DNA from: Aestuarierythrobacter sp037968495
GTDB lineage: Bacteria > Pseudomonadota > Alphaproteobacteria > Sphingomonadales > Sphingomonadaceae
Assembly: GCA_037968495.1 (NCBI GenBank)
Contig: JBBKVP010000043.1
Coordinates: 55,622-119,621, forward strand
Direction: 5' to 3'
DNA: 64,000 nt
Each line of letters opens with the position of its first letter. The first letter of the stretch is position 1. Under the pieces are notes generated by a model, which was not told the origin of the DNA, made no database searches, and worked only from the letters and a program-made list of their open reading frames with translations. This document shows positions 24,750 to 33,475 of the stretch, one piece after another. Both the position numbers and the translations under genes were made by a program.

Positions 24750-24986
24750 TTATTCTGGCGGGAGATCGAAGGGATCGTCCTCGCGTTCTTCCGAACGTTT
24801 TCGCAGTTCCACGCTGCGTTCCGGCGCGGCCAGCGGATCAAGCTCCAGCAGCTTGGCCGCATCCGAGCCTACAGGCTCGCCATAGGCTGGTGGCGGCAAG
24901 CTCTTGCCCTCGGCAGGCTGCAAATCAGCCTTTTGCCCACAGGCAGCAAGAGCAACCACGGCGGCAAGAATAGCGATGTTTCGCAT
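24750..24986 (-). CDS. Small lipoprotein, LptM-like
   Basis: A 78-residue lipoprotein: basic start, hydrophobic stretch and lipobox L-A-A-C-G with the lipidated cysteine at 16. After it comes C-G-Q-K-A-D-L-Q-P, similar to the C-G-x-K-G-P-L-Y-x-P pattern of LptM (YifL), a lipoprotein that aids LPS-translocon maturation. The argH-lptM-lysA order is a common position for this gene. The C-terminal half is acidic and Arg-rich, without a known domain. The start overlaps the argH stop by one base. Confidence 0.7.
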   Translation of the reverse strand: MRNIAILAAVVALAACGQKADLQPAEGKSLPPPAYGEPVGSDAAKLLELDPLAAPERSVELRKRSEEREDDPFDLPPE

Positions 24987-26362
24987 TAATTCTCCATACC
25001 CAGCGCCTGCCGGGCCTCTGCTACGCGCTGCCTTACCTGCTCTGGCGCAGTGCCGCCATAGGAAGTCCGCGCTGCAACCGATGCATCGACAGATAGCGCA
25101 GCATAGACCCGCTCGTCGATCCGCTCATCGATAGCTTTCAGATCAGCAAGCTCCAGCGCGTCGAGCGCCTTGCCTTGTGTCTCGGCAAGCCGCACAGCCT
25201 CACCCGTGATATGATGCGCCTCGCGAAAAGGAATGTCGGCTTCCGTCACCAGCCAATCGGCCAGATCAGTCGCTGTCGCATAACCGCGCTCTGCCGCAGC
25301 GCGCATCCGATCCGTGTTGAATGCGGTGTCCTCCACCATCGAAGCCATGGCGGCGAGCGACAGATCAAGCAGGCCAGCTGCCTCGAAAACCGGCGGCTTA
25401 TCGTCCTGCATATCTTTCGAATAGGCGAGCGGCAGGCCCTTCATCGTGACCATCAGCGCGGTCGTTGCACCCACGATACGCCCAGCATGGCCGCGCACCA
25501 GCTCGGCTGCATCAGGGTTCTTCTTCTGCGGCATAATCGAACTGCCGGTGCTGAGCGCATCAGGCAGGCGGATGAAGCCAAACAACTGGCTCGCCCACAT
25601 CACCATTTCTTCCGCCAAGCGCGAGAGATGCAGCGAACATTGCGCCGCTGCCATCAGATAATCCATGGCGAAATCACGGTCGGACACGGCATCGAGGCTA
25701 TTCTTGGTCGGGCCATCAAAACCTAAGGCCTCAGCCGTCATATCACGGTCGATCGGGAAGCCGGTTCCGGCAAGCGCTGCACTGCCCAATGGTGACTGGT
25801 TCAGCCGCGCCCGCGCATCGGCGAAGCGCGAACGGTCGCGCTGCGTCATCTCGTAATAAGCCATCAGATGGTGACCCAGCGTAACCGGCTGTGCGGTTTG
25901 CAAATGGGTGAAGCCCGGCATCACGCTGTCAGAATGTTCACCAGCGCGGGTCACAAGCGCGCGTTGCAGGCACTCCAGCGCGGCATCGGCCGCATCCATT
26001 GCATCGCGGACCCACATCTTGAAATCGGTCGCCACCTGATCGTTGCGGCTGCGCGCAGTGTGCAAGCGCCCGGCAGCAGGCCCGACCAATTCGGTCAGGC
26101 GGCTTTCGGTCGTCATGTGAATGTCTTCGAGGTCCCAATCTTCTGGAACACCGTCTGCCTCATATTCGGCTGCGATGCGGTCCAGGCCTTCGGAAATCGT
26201 CTCGGCATCTTCGGAGCTGACGATCTTTTGCGCGGCCAGCATTGCGACATGCGCTTGGCTGGCGAGAATGTCTTGCCGCCATAAAGCCTTGTCGAACGGG
26301 ATGGATGCGTTAATCTCGCGCATGATCGCTGATGGTCCGCCAGCGAACCGTCCGCCCCACAT
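24986..26362 (-). CDS. argH: Argininosuccinate lyase
   Basis: A 458-residue enzyme of the fumarase/aspartase superfamily that splits argininosuccinate into arginine and fumarate. M-W-G-G-R-F at the start, the T-A-R-S-R-N-D-Q-V-A-T-D active-site stretch, and the signature G-S-S-I-M-P-Q-K-K-N-P-D are intact. The frame is open upstream to 26647 but the ATG at 26362 gives the family length and N-terminus. Divergent from the TlpA-like gene with almost no space between, so the promoters must overlap coding sequence. Followed by the LptM-like gene. Confidence 0.97.
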   Translation of the reverse strand: MWGGRFAGGPSAIMREINASIPFDKALWRQDILASQAHVAMLAAQKIVSSEDAETISEGLDRIAAEYEADGVPEDWDLEDIHMTTESRLTELVGPAAGRLHTARSRNDQVATDFKMWVRDAMDAADAALECLQRALVTRAGEHSDSVMPGFTHLQTAQPVTLGHHLMAYYEMTQRDRSRFADARARLNQSPLGSAALAGTGFPIDRDMTAEALGFDGPTKNSLDAVSDRDFAMDYLMAAAQCSLHLSRLAEEMVMWASQLFGFIRLPDALSTGSSIMPQKKNPDAAELVRGHAGRIVGATTALMVTMKGLPLAYSKDMQDDKPPVFEAAGLLDLSLAAMASMVEDTAFNTDRMRAAAERGYATATDLADWLVTEADIPFREAHHITGEAVRLAETQGKALDALELADLKAIDERIDERVYAALSVDASVAARTSYGGTAPEQVRQRVAEARQALGMEN

Positions 26363-26366
26363 CTGG

Positions 26367-26957
26367 TTGGAGCCATTCTTGTCGTTTAAGTTTTCGTTTT
26401 CGCTCACACTTGGCGTCCTGACGCTGTCTCTCAGCGCATGCGATAGGGACACGCCGGAAAGCGCGCAACCGGATAGCGCGCAGGAAAACGGTTCCAGCCT
26501 GACAGGAAAACTTGATCGCGGCGAGGCAGGTACGCTTGCTCCGGGCATCAATGTGATGCACCCGGACGGAAGCAGCCTCAATGTCGCGGCGCTGCAAGGT
26601 ACCCCCGTTTTGGTCAATTTATGGGCGACATGGTGCGCCCCGTGCATTGAAGAAATGCCGATGCTAGACGCTCTGGCGGCGGATTACGGCGATAGTCTGC
26701 GCGTGCTGACGATCAGTCAGGATTTGCAAGGTGCGGAAAAAGTCCCCGAGTTCTTCGCCAAGAATAATTACCAGAACCTGGAACCATGGCTCGATCCCGA
26801 TAATGCGATGAGCTTTCACTATGGCGCAAGCACGACCCTGCCGATGACAGTGCTATATGATGCGCAGGGAATGGAGGTCTGGCGCGTAACCGGCGGCTAT
26901 GACTGGAGCAGCCCAGAAGCGCGCGGCTTGGTCGATGAGGGGATTGAGGCGGAGTGA
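26367..26957 (+). CDS. TlpA-like thioredoxin-fold lipoprotein
   Basis: A thioredoxin-like protein of about 196 residues with redox motif W-C-A-P-C after the L-V-N-L-W-A-T strand, and the T-L-P-M-T cis-proline loop. The N-terminus from the TTG at 26367 forms a hydrophobic signal ending in L-S-A-C, a lipobox, so it should be a periplasmic, membrane-anchored thiol reductase, as in cytochrome c maturation or oxidative defence. The frame is open further upstream (to 26121) but only antisense to argH. The start is uncertain: the TTG is five bases from the divergent argH ATG and the signal has few basic residues. Confidence 0.8.
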   Translation: MEPFLSFKFSFSLTLGVLTLSLSACDRDTPESAQPDSAQENGSSLTGKLDRGEAGTLAPGINVMHPDGSSLNVAALQGTPVLVNLWATWCAPCIEEMPMLDALAADYGDSLRVLTISQDLQGAEKVPEFFAKNNYQNLEPWLDPDNAMSFHYGASTTLPMTVLYDAQGMEVWRVTGGYDWSSPEARGLVDEGIEAE

Positions 26958-27026
26958 GTGCAACGTGTGCCTCTGCTACTTGTCTTGCAAGTTTTTGGAA
27001 TGTTGCCCCGACGCTTTCGCTTGGGA

Positions 27027-27072
27027 TTTTCGACGCGAAACCATCCCCCGCATGGTTTCGTCTAGTCGAAAA
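27027..27072. repeat. Long near-perfect palindrome abutting the tRNA-Val 3' end
   Basis: Outer arms TTTTCGAC (27027-27034) and GTCGAAAA (27065-27072), inner arms CGAAACCAT (27036-27044) and ATGGTTTCG (27052-27060), around a seven-base C-rich loop. Only a one-base and a four-base bulge separate the arms. It begins at the base after the encoded CCA of the tRNA. It could be the tRNA terminator, but no clear T-tract follows the stem on the minus strand beyond the stem itself. Confidence 0.6.
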
Positions 27073-27148
27073 TGGTGGGCGGTGACGGGTTCGAACCGCC
27101 GACCCTCTCGGTGTAAACGAGATGCTCTACCAGCTGAGCTAACCGCCC
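27073..27148 (-). tRNA. tRNA-Val (anticodon TAC)
   Basis: On the minus strand a 76-base tRNA with acceptor stem GGGCGGT / ACCGCCC, D arm with AGCTCAGCTGGTAGAGC, anticodon loop TTTACAC giving TAC (Val, GTA codons), and T arm with GGTTCGAACC. The CCA end is encoded (27073-27075). All stems pair. Confidence 0.95.
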
Positions 27149-27246
27149 CACACGTTCAAATTGGTTCACACCAACTAGCTCGCTGCGGGCCGTTTAGCGC
27201 GTTTTTTCTTGCTGTCCACTTAATGCCCGCGAAATGAGCAAAAAAA

Positions 27247-27832
27247 TCACACCAGAGTGACTGCGTCCTTGCCAACTTCGGCGAAATAGCGGGCCATCGC
27301 GTCCGATGCCGTATCGGTCAGCGCTATGAAAGCGCGGCGGCGGCCTGCCTAGTCTTCCACCCTTTCCAGCAATCCCGCCTCGGTCATTTGCGTGATCCGG
27401 CGAAACGCCGTTGTGGGCGGATCGCCGGAGGCAATGCACAGCGAAGTCACTGATACACGTGTATGTTCAACCCGGGCAGGAGTCAGATCGAGCAGCATGT
27501 CCCACGCCGGATCGGCAAATAGCTCGCTCTCAAAAAATCGCGCACGCAGCTGACGTTGGCGGATGATGCGACGCACGAGGCGGGGGTCGGGAAGCGGAGG
27601 ACTGCGCATCAAGCACCGGACAATCGAGCAACACGACCTCGCCAATCGGCTTGGCCGCACGATCCAGAAGCGTGGCAACATCGCCTACCTCCAGCAAACG
27701 AAATCCAGCCTCCTCGGTACCTTCACGCATTGTGTCGCGAACATGGGGTCGATCAGCAAAGATCGACAAAGACACGCTTAGCGCCGTGTCATTCGCCGCC
27801 GATGCTGTGTAGCTAAAATCTGCCTGACCCAA
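27247..27832 (-). pseudogene. Broken winged-helix (MarR-like) regulator gene
   Basis: Three pieces of one protein family can be read. From 27832 a frame gives an N-terminal domain ending at V-V-L-L-D-C-P-V-L-D-A (about 27606). A different frame then carries F-F-E-S-E-L-F-A-D-P-A-W-D-M-L-L-D-L, a helix-turn-helix and G-L-L-E-R-V-E-D, up to a TAG at 27349-27351. Beyond the TAG the same frame continues with A-G-R-R-R-A-F-I-A-L-T-D, the expected beta wing and end, to a TGA at 27247. So there is a frameshift with probable loss of the middle part, and a premature stop. Related full genes in this lineage encode about 300 residues. It is probably non-functional. Confidence 0.7.
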
Positions 27833-27949
27833 GATTCACTCCCTCAATATGGGAACATGAAAAGAACACACAAAGATCAAGTCAAGAAACATACGGAAAT
27901 GGAAGGAAAACAACCTCGCGCATTGAACCTATTGGCGGGCTAGTGCGAC

Positions 27950-27955
27950 TATACT
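27950..27955 (+). promoter_or_regulatory. Possible -10 element of the ECF sigma gene
   Basis: TATACT lies five bases before the ATG at 27961 and no ribosome site is visible between them. If it is used, transcription would begin at or next to the start codon and the message would be leaderless. No good -35 at 17 bases was found, so support is weak. Confidence 0.25.
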
Positions 27956-27960
27956 GACAG

Positions 27961-28548
27961 ATGGATCAAAACCGCGAACATCCGGCCGGAGAAGCCAAGC
28001 GCGAAGGCGCGGCCCCTGCGTCTGGTGAAGTTTATGAAGAATTGCTCGTCACCATGATCTGGAGCGGCGACCGGCGAGCATCTGAGCGGCTGGCCGCGAG
28101 GTGGCAGCCAAGATTGATTCGCACAGCCCGCCGGCTGCTGGGTGACCGAGAGCAGGCGCGCTCGGCAGTGCAGGAAAGCTGGCTCTCGATCATGCGCGGC
28201 ATTCACTCGCTGCGTGATCCGGCAAAGTTCGCGCCTTGGGCCTTCGGCATATTACATCGGCGTTGCTCCGACGCGATCCGCAGCAACCAACGTGGCCGCG
28301 CCCACATTCGCGATGATGCCGAGATCGAAGGCGTCACCGACCCGCAGGACGATGACGGGATCGCGATACGGCAGGCCTTCGCCCTGCTCTCGCCTGATCA
28401 CCGGATCGCCGCACAACTCTTCTTCGTCGAGGGACTGACCCTCGCCGAGATTGCCGAGGTCGCGGCTGTGCCAACCGGCACAGTTAAATCGCGCCTCTTT
28501 CACGCCCGCCAACATTTGAAGGCGGCTCTAACTGGAGATAACACATGA
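27961..28548 (+). CDS. ECF-type RNA polymerase sigma factor
   Basis: A 195-residue sigma-70 family protein of the ECF group. Region 2 spans about residues 38-105 with W-A-F-G-I-L-H-R-R-C-S-D-A at its end; region 4 is at about 135-190 with L-T-L-A-E-I-A-E-V and G-T-V-K-S-R-L-F-H-A-R-Q-H-L. It directs RNA polymerase to its own promoter set. The N-terminal 25 residues are charged and may not be translated if a later start is used. It overlaps the next gene, a small membrane protein, by ATGA, the usual place for an anti-sigma factor. Confidence 0.9.
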   Translation: MDQNREHPAGEAKREGAAPASGEVYEELLVTMIWSGDRRASERLAARWQPRLIRTARRLLGDREQARSAVQESWLSIMRGIHSLRDPAKFAPWAFGILHRRCSDAIRSNQRGRAHIRDDAEIEGVTDPQDDDGIAIRQAFALLSPDHRIAAQLFFVEGLTLAEIAEVAAVPTGTVKSRLFHARQHLKAALTGDNT

Positions 28549-28919
28549 GTAATGTGGATGAACGCATTCGCGGCGCGCTAGATAGCGACGATAACGAATT
28601 TCTTGAAAGCCTGAGCGAAGATCGCGGAGTTTTCCGCCAATTGGGCGATTCCTTCCACGGCCCGATGAAGGGGTGGACGATCCTGATCAACATCCTGACC
28701 TTTTTGGTCACGATGCTTGGGTTTTATGCGATCTGGGGCTTTGTAAATGCGGAAGGAACTGAGTCCCTCATCCGCTGGGCCGCGCTGGGCTGGATAGCAT
28801 GGACAGCGCAGATCGGCTTGAAGGGCTGGTTGTGGGACCGGATCAATATGCTCAACATCCTGCGCGAAGTTAAGCGGTTGGAGCTCCGCATCGCGATGCA
28901 GGAAGAAACGAAGGCTTAA
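28545..28919 (+). CDS. DUF6768-like membrane protein, partner of the ECF sigma factor
   Basis: A 124-residue protein with a polar N-terminal part (M-S-N-V-D-E-R-I-R-G-A-L...), two membrane helices (about 44-68 and 76-95) and a short charged helix L-R-E-V-K-R-L-E-L-R-I-A at the end. I recall this layout as DUF6768, usually next to ECF sigma factors. It overlaps the sigma gene by ATGA, so it is made with it and may control it as an anti-sigma factor, although it lacks the zinc HxxxCxxC motif of that class. Its stop overlaps the stop of the convergent transpeptidase gene. Confidence 0.7.
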   Translation: MSNVDERIRGALDSDDNEFLESLSEDRGVFRQLGDSFHGPMKGWTILINILTFLVTMLGFYAIWGFVNAEGTESLIRWAALGWIAWTAQIGLKGWLWDRINMLNILREVKRLELRIAMQEETKA

Positions 28920-29407
28920 GGCCTGATTTCGATCGGCGTACCGTCCGGGATGGCCTGCCACAACTCGGCCATCTCCCCATTGGTGACTGCGATGCAGCCA
29001 TCGGTCCAATCGCCGACCATTCGGCCTGCTGGCAGCCCATCAGGCTGGCCATGAATGAAGATATCCCCGCCGGGCGAGCGGCCCTGCGCCTCCGCAAAAG
29101 CGCGATCTGCGGCGTTGGGATAGGATATGCGCAGTGACAGATGATAGGCGCTGTTCGGATTGCGCGTGTCGATTGTGTAGCGGCCCTCGGGCGTTCGCTC
29201 GTCGCCTTCAAATTGCTTATGACCCTGAGGCGCATCACCGAACTGGATGCCGGCATAAGTCTTGGTCAACCAACCACCGGTAAACAGCGCAATGGTCCGG
29301 TCGGATTTATCGACCAGCACGAAATCCGCGACTTCGGGCGGCGCTGGAGCCTTCTGGACGCAGGAAGCCAACAACAAGACGGAAAGGATAGGGGCGAGAT
29401 ATTTCAC
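28916..29407 (-). CDS. L,D-transpeptidase lipoprotein (YkuD domain)
   Basis: A 163-residue protein. Lipobox L-A-S-C with lipidated Cys16, then a YkuD domain from about residue 28. The catalytic H119 is in F-I-H-G and C138 in W-T-D-G-C-I-A-V-T. Such enzymes cross-link peptidoglycan stem peptides or attach proteins to them in the periplasm. The domain is short but complete. Convergent with the membrane protein gene before it. Confidence 0.9.
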   Translation of the reverse strand: MKYLAPILSVLLLASCVQKAPAPPEVADFVLVDKSDRTIALFTGGWLTKTYAGIQFGDAPQGHKQFEGDERTPEGRYTIDTRNPNSAYHLSLRISYPNAADRAFAEAQGRSPGGDIFIHGQPDGLPAGRMVGDWTDGCIAVTNGEMAELWQAIPDGTPIEIRP

Positions 29408-29438
29408 TCCGCCACTCTAAGCTGCCCTGCCCTCAGGC

Positions 29439-30728
29439 TCAATCCATGAAGGGATCACGCACCAGAATAGTGTCTTCACGTTCCGGGCTGGTGGAAACCA
29501 GCGCAACAGGCGTCTCGATCAATTCTTGCACGCGCTGGATATATTTGATCGCATTGGCAGGCAGGTCGGCCCAGCTTCGCGCGCCAGCAGTAGTGCCTTC
29601 CCAGCCTTCCATTTCCTCGTAGATCGGCTCGACTTCGGCCTGATCGGCGGCATGGGCGGGCAAGTAATCCATCACCTTGCCGCGCAGACGGTAACCGGTG
29701 CATATCTTCACAGTCTCGAAGCCATCGAGAACGTCGATCTTGGTAAGCGCGATCCCCGTAACGCCGGAAATCGAGCAGCTTTGACGCACGATCACTGCGT
29801 CGAACCAACCGACGCGGCGCTTGCGGCCGGTAACCACGCCGAATTCATGGCCGCGTTCGCCGAGAATTTGGCCGACTTCGTCTTCAAGTTCGGTAGGGAA
29901 TGGGCCGCTACCGACACGTGTGGTGTAAGCCTTTACAATGCCAAGCACGAAGCCGGTTGAATTAGGCCCAAGGCCGGAACCGCTGGCAGCAGTACCGCTG
30001 ACTGTGTTGGAGCTGGTAACGAAGGGGTAGGTGCCATGGTCGACATCGAGCAAAACACCCTGCGCGCCCTCGAACAGGATCTTCGCGCCAGCTTTGCGGA
30101 CTTTCTTCAAACGTTTCCAAACTGGCTGTGCGTATTTGAGAACGAAGGGCGCGATTTCCTTGAGGTCGTTGAGCAAACGCTCGCGGTCAACAGGTGGCTC
30201 GCCAAAACCGGCGCGCAAAGCATCATGATGTGCACATAGGCGGTCCAGCTGCGGGTCCAGCTTGTCGAGATGCGCCAGATCGCAAACACGGATCGCGCGA
30301 CGGCCGACCTTATCTTCATAAGCTGGGCCAATGCCCCGACCGGTGGTGCCGATCTTGCCGCTACCAGCCGCTGTTTCGCGCAGCCCGTCCAGATCGCGGT
30401 GGATGGGAAGGATCAGTGGGCAATTGTCAGCCACAGCGAGGTTGTCGTCGGAAATCGAAACACCCTGCGCCTCGACCTTTGCGATTTCATCACGCAGCGC
30501 CCACGGGTCGAGAACAACGCCATTGCCGATGATCGACAAAGTACCGCTGACTATGCCCGAAGGCAGCAGGCTCAATTTGTATGTTTTGCCGTCGATGACG
30601 AGTGTATGGCCGGCATTGTGGCCGCCCTGAAAGCGAACCACGGCATCTGCGCGGCTCGCAAGCCAGTCCACAATTTTACCTTTGCCCTCATCGCCCCACT
30701 GGGCGCCGATCACTGTTACATTGGCCAT
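29439..30728 (-). CDS. purA: Adenylosuccinate synthase
   Basis: A 429-residue enzyme that joins IMP and aspartate with GTP to make adenylosuccinate. The start M-A-N-V-T-V-I-G-A-Q-W-G-D-E-G-K-G-K contains the glycine-rich GTP loop and the catalytic Asp; F-Q-G-G-H-N-A-G-H-T and T-T-G-R-G-I-G-P match as well. Full length. It lies nine bases after hisZ, so the two are probably one operon. Confidence 0.98.
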   Translation of the reverse strand: MANVTVIGAQWGDEGKGKIVDWLASRADAVVRFQGGHNAGHTLVIDGKTYKLSLLPSGIVSGTLSIIGNGVVLDPWALRDEIAKVEAQGVSISDDNLAVADNCPLILPIHRDLDGLRETAAGSGKIGTTGRGIGPAYEDKVGRRAIRVCDLAHLDKLDPQLDRLCAHHDALRAGFGEPPVDRERLLNDLKEIAPFVLKYAQPVWKRLKKVRKAGAKILFEGAQGVLLDVDHGTYPFVTSSNTVSGTAASGSGLGPNSTGFVLGIVKAYTTRVGSGPFPTELEDEVGQILGERGHEFGVVTGRKRRVGWFDAVIVRQSCSISGVTGIALTKIDVLDGFETVKICTGYRLRGKVMDYLPAHAADQAEVEPIYEEMEGWEGTTAGARSWADLPANAIKYIQRVQELIETPVALVSTSPEREDTILVRDPFMD

Positions 30729-30737
30729 CTCAGGTCC

Positions 30738-31847
30738 TTATAATTTCTTGGGTTCGGTGCCGGACAGGGTGTGCGTACATAAGTTGTCCGCGATGTTATC
30801 TTCAGCTGACAAGGCCGCCACGGTCCGCCAGCCGATTGCGCGCAATCTTGCGGCGGCTTCGGCATTGTGACCAAGCGGGAGGAAAAGGCTTTCGCGGGGT
30901 TTGTCGTCGTCGAGCGCATCAACCAGCGGATCCACGTAGAGCGAGAAACCTGTCGCGGCTTCATCTGTGCCGCCAATCTTGTAAGTGCCGCCGCGTCCCA
31001 ATGAGCCCCGCACGCCCTCTGCGTAAATCGTGAAGCCGAACCAGCTCTGGTATTCGAAGCCGTGGCGTTCGGTCGGGTCGAGCGTCACGCGGGCTCGGTT
31101 GCCGATACGGGCCGCTACTTGCTCAAGGCCTTCTATGCGGCTGGCCAAAGCGCCGCCTGCATCAATTGCTCGCAAGCGTTCGATGGCTTCGGCAAATGGG
31201 CCTGTGGCATAGAGAAGCGGTAGATAGGCTTCACCGCCAGCAGCCTTCAGACCGCCAGCATCTTTGGTGTCTAGCTCACGCCGCACAGCAGTGATTGCGT
31301 CTGCATCCAGCGGCAGTGCTTTCTCGGCCAAAGTATCGACGAGATCGGGCAATGTCAGATCAACCGAAATGCTCTTGGCACCAGCTGCTTCCAGCGCTTC
31401 GATGGCGAGTGTTACAACTTCACCTGCCGCAGCAACCGTGTCGCTGCCAATCACTTCTGCGCCCAGTTGCAAACGTTGGCGCGCAGGGTCGAGCTGGTCG
31501 GCCCGCATCACGGCGATTTCGCCAGCATAGCAAAGCCGCAGCGGACGTGCCTCGCCCTTCATCACGGTCGCAGCAATACGCCCGATCTGCACAGTGATGT
31601 CGGACCGCAGCGCCAGAGTGCGCAAGCTCGCTGGATCGGTGAAGCGAAACATCTTGCGGGTGTTGAGGCCGCTCATCCGCATCGCCAGCGACTTTTCGAA
31701 TTCCACCAGCGGCGGACGCACACGGTCGTAACCATGCGCGTCCATCGCATCCAGCACAGCCCGCATGATGCGCGTTGCCTTGGCTGCATCGGCAGGAAGC
31801 CGGTCCTGAAGCCCTTCGGGCAACAAATCGCTGGTTGATTCTGTCAT
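30738..31847 (-). CDS. hisZ: ATP phosphoribosyltransferase regulatory subunit HisZ
   Basis: A 369-residue paralogue of histidyl-tRNA synthetase lacking the anticodon domain. F-R-F-T-D-P-A-S-L-R-T-L-A-L-R-S-D-I-T corresponds to class II motif 2. HisZ pairs with the short form of HisG to start histidine synthesis; hisG is not in this window. Directly upstream of purA. Confidence 0.93.
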   Translation of the reverse strand: MTESTSDLLPEGLQDRLPADAAKATRIMRAVLDAMDAHGYDRVRPPLVEFEKSLAMRMSGLNTRKMFRFTDPASLRTLALRSDITVQIGRIAATVMKGEARPLRLCYAGEIAVMRADQLDPARQRLQLGAEVIGSDTVAAAGEVVTLAIEALEAAGAKSISVDLTLPDLVDTLAEKALPLDADAITAVRRELDTKDAGGLKAAGGEAYLPLLYATGPFAEAIERLRAIDAGGALASRIEGLEQVAARIGNRARVTLDPTERHGFEYQSWFGFTIYAEGVRGSLGRGGTYKIGGTDEAATGFSLYVDPLVDALDDDKPRESLFLPLGHNAEAAARLRAIGWRTVAALSAEDNIADNLCTHTLSGTEPKKL

Positions 31848-31875
31848 AGCAGGCGCGCGCTTGCCCTACCTAGGA

Positions 31876-33459
31876 TCAGAATTCCAGCGCCTTGACGGTG
31901 CGGACACCTTCAAGTTTGCAGGCCTTGTCCAGAATTTCAGGCGAAATTGCCTGATCGACCGACAGCAGCAGAACCGCTTCGCCGCCAGCTTCACGGCGTC
32001 CGAGATGGAACGTGCCGATGTTCACACCGGCCTCGCCGAGCAATGAACCCACACGGCCAATAAACCCGGGCGCATCATCGTTGACGATGTATAGCATGTG
32101 TCCAGCTAGTTCTGCTTCGATCCCGATTCCGAAGATCGATACCAGGCGCGAATCTTCCTTGCCGAACAATGTGCCTGCGACCGAGCGATCTCCTTGGCTG
32201 GTGGCTACAGTCACACGGATCAGCGTGTTGTAGGCCCCGTCGCGTTCATTGCGGATTTCGCGCACTTCCAGACCGCGTTCTTTGGCAAGATATGGTGCGT
32301 TGACCATATTCACGGCGTCGGAATATTGGCGCATCAATCCTGCCAGCACTGCGCCGGTAATGGGCTTGCCATTCAGATCAGCTGCAGCACCTTCGCGCTC
32401 GATGCTGATCTTGGTCAGATTACCATGCGCGAGCTGACCAATCAGCGAACCCAGACGCTCCGCCAAGGTCATGTAAGGGCGCAGCTTGGGCGCTTCTTCG
32501 GCGCTCAGGCTTGGCATGTTGAGCGCATTGGTGACGCCACCATTCACCAGATAGTCGGAAAGCTGCTCAGCAACTTGCAGCGCGACATTGACCTGCGCTT
32601 CGTCGGTGGATGCGCCGAGGTGCGGTGTGCAGATAAAATTTGGCGTTCCAAACAGAGGATTTTCCTTGGCCGGCTCTACCGCGAATACGTCGAGCGCAGC
32701 GCCAGCGACATGGCCGCTTTCCAGCATTTCCTTCAGAGCGACTTCGTCAATTAAACCGCCGCGGGCGCAGTTAACGATGCGGATGCCAGGCTTCGCCTTC
32801 GCCAAGCGTTCTCGGTTGAGAATATTGCGCGTCTGGTCGGTTAGCGGTGTGTGCAAACTGACGAAATCAGCGCGGGCCAGCATAGGCTCCAGATCGGATT
32901 TCTCGATGCCCAGCTCGATAGCGCGGGCTTCGGTCAGGAAAGGATCGTAAGCGACGACCTTCATCTTCAGACCCTGCGCGCGGCTGGCGACAATTGAGCC
33001 GATGTTACCAGCACCAATGAGGCCGAGTGTCTTGCCGGTAACTTCCACGCCCATGAAGCGGCTCTTTTCCCACTTGCCCGCCTGCGTCGAAGCGTCGGCT
33101 TCCGGTATCTGACGGGCGAGCGCAAACATCATCGCAATGGCATGTTCTGCAGTGGTAATCGAGTTACCGAACGGAGTGTTCATCACCACCACACCCTTGC
33201 CCGAAGCGTAGGGAATATCGACATTGTCGACACCGATACCGGCACGGCCGATAACCTTGAGGTTGGTCGCTGCGTCGAGGATTTCTGGCGTAACAGTGGT
33301 CGAACTGCGGATCGCTAGGCCATCATATTGGCCGATGATCTTGATCAGTTCTTCGGGCGTCTGACCGGTGATTACATCGACATCGCAGCCGCGCTCTTCA
33401 AAGATACGCGCTGCATTGGGGTCCATCTTGTCGGAGATGAGGACTTTAGGTTTGGTCAT
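31876..33459 (-). CDS. serA: D-3-phosphoglycerate dehydrogenase
   Basis: A 527-residue long-form enzyme (catalytic, NAD, ASB and ACT domains). The NAD loop is G-A-G-N-I-G-S-I-V, the catalytic Arg/Glu/His are in R-G-G-L-I-D-E-V-A-L and the C-T-P-H-L-G-A-S-T motif, and the C-terminal ACT domain has V-N-I-G-T-F-H-L-G-R. It oxidises 3-phosphoglycerate for serine synthesis. It follows serC across a 104-base gap filled by a palindromic repeat element. Confidence 0.98.
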   Translation of the reverse strand: MTKPKVLISDKMDPNAARIFEERGCDVDVITGQTPEELIKIIGQYDGLAIRSSTTVTPEILDAATNLKVIGRAGIGVDNVDIPYASGKGVVVMNTPFGNSITTAEHAIAMMFALARQIPEADASTQAGKWEKSRFMGVEVTGKTLGLIGAGNIGSIVASRAQGLKMKVVAYDPFLTEARAIELGIEKSDLEPMLARADFVSLHTPLTDQTRNILNRERLAKAKPGIRIVNCARGGLIDEVALKEMLESGHVAGAALDVFAVEPAKENPLFGTPNFICTPHLGASTDEAQVNVALQVAEQLSDYLVNGGVTNALNMPSLSAEEAPKLRPYMTLAERLGSLIGQLAHGNLTKISIEREGAAADLNGKPITGAVLAGLMRQYSDAVNMVNAPYLAKERGLEVREIRNERDGAYNTLIRVTVATSQGDRSVAGTLFGKEDSRLVSIFGIGIEAELAGHMLYIVNDDAPGFIGRVGSLLGEAGVNIGTFHLGRREAGGEAVLLLSVDQAISPEILDKACKLEGVRTVKALEF

Positions 33460-33475
33460 TTTATGTTCCTTACTT

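Noticed and set aside
33341..33354. TTGATCAG sequence as a second Fnr site
   Set aside because: The second half site ATCAA is not at the right distance and the sequence is inside serA.
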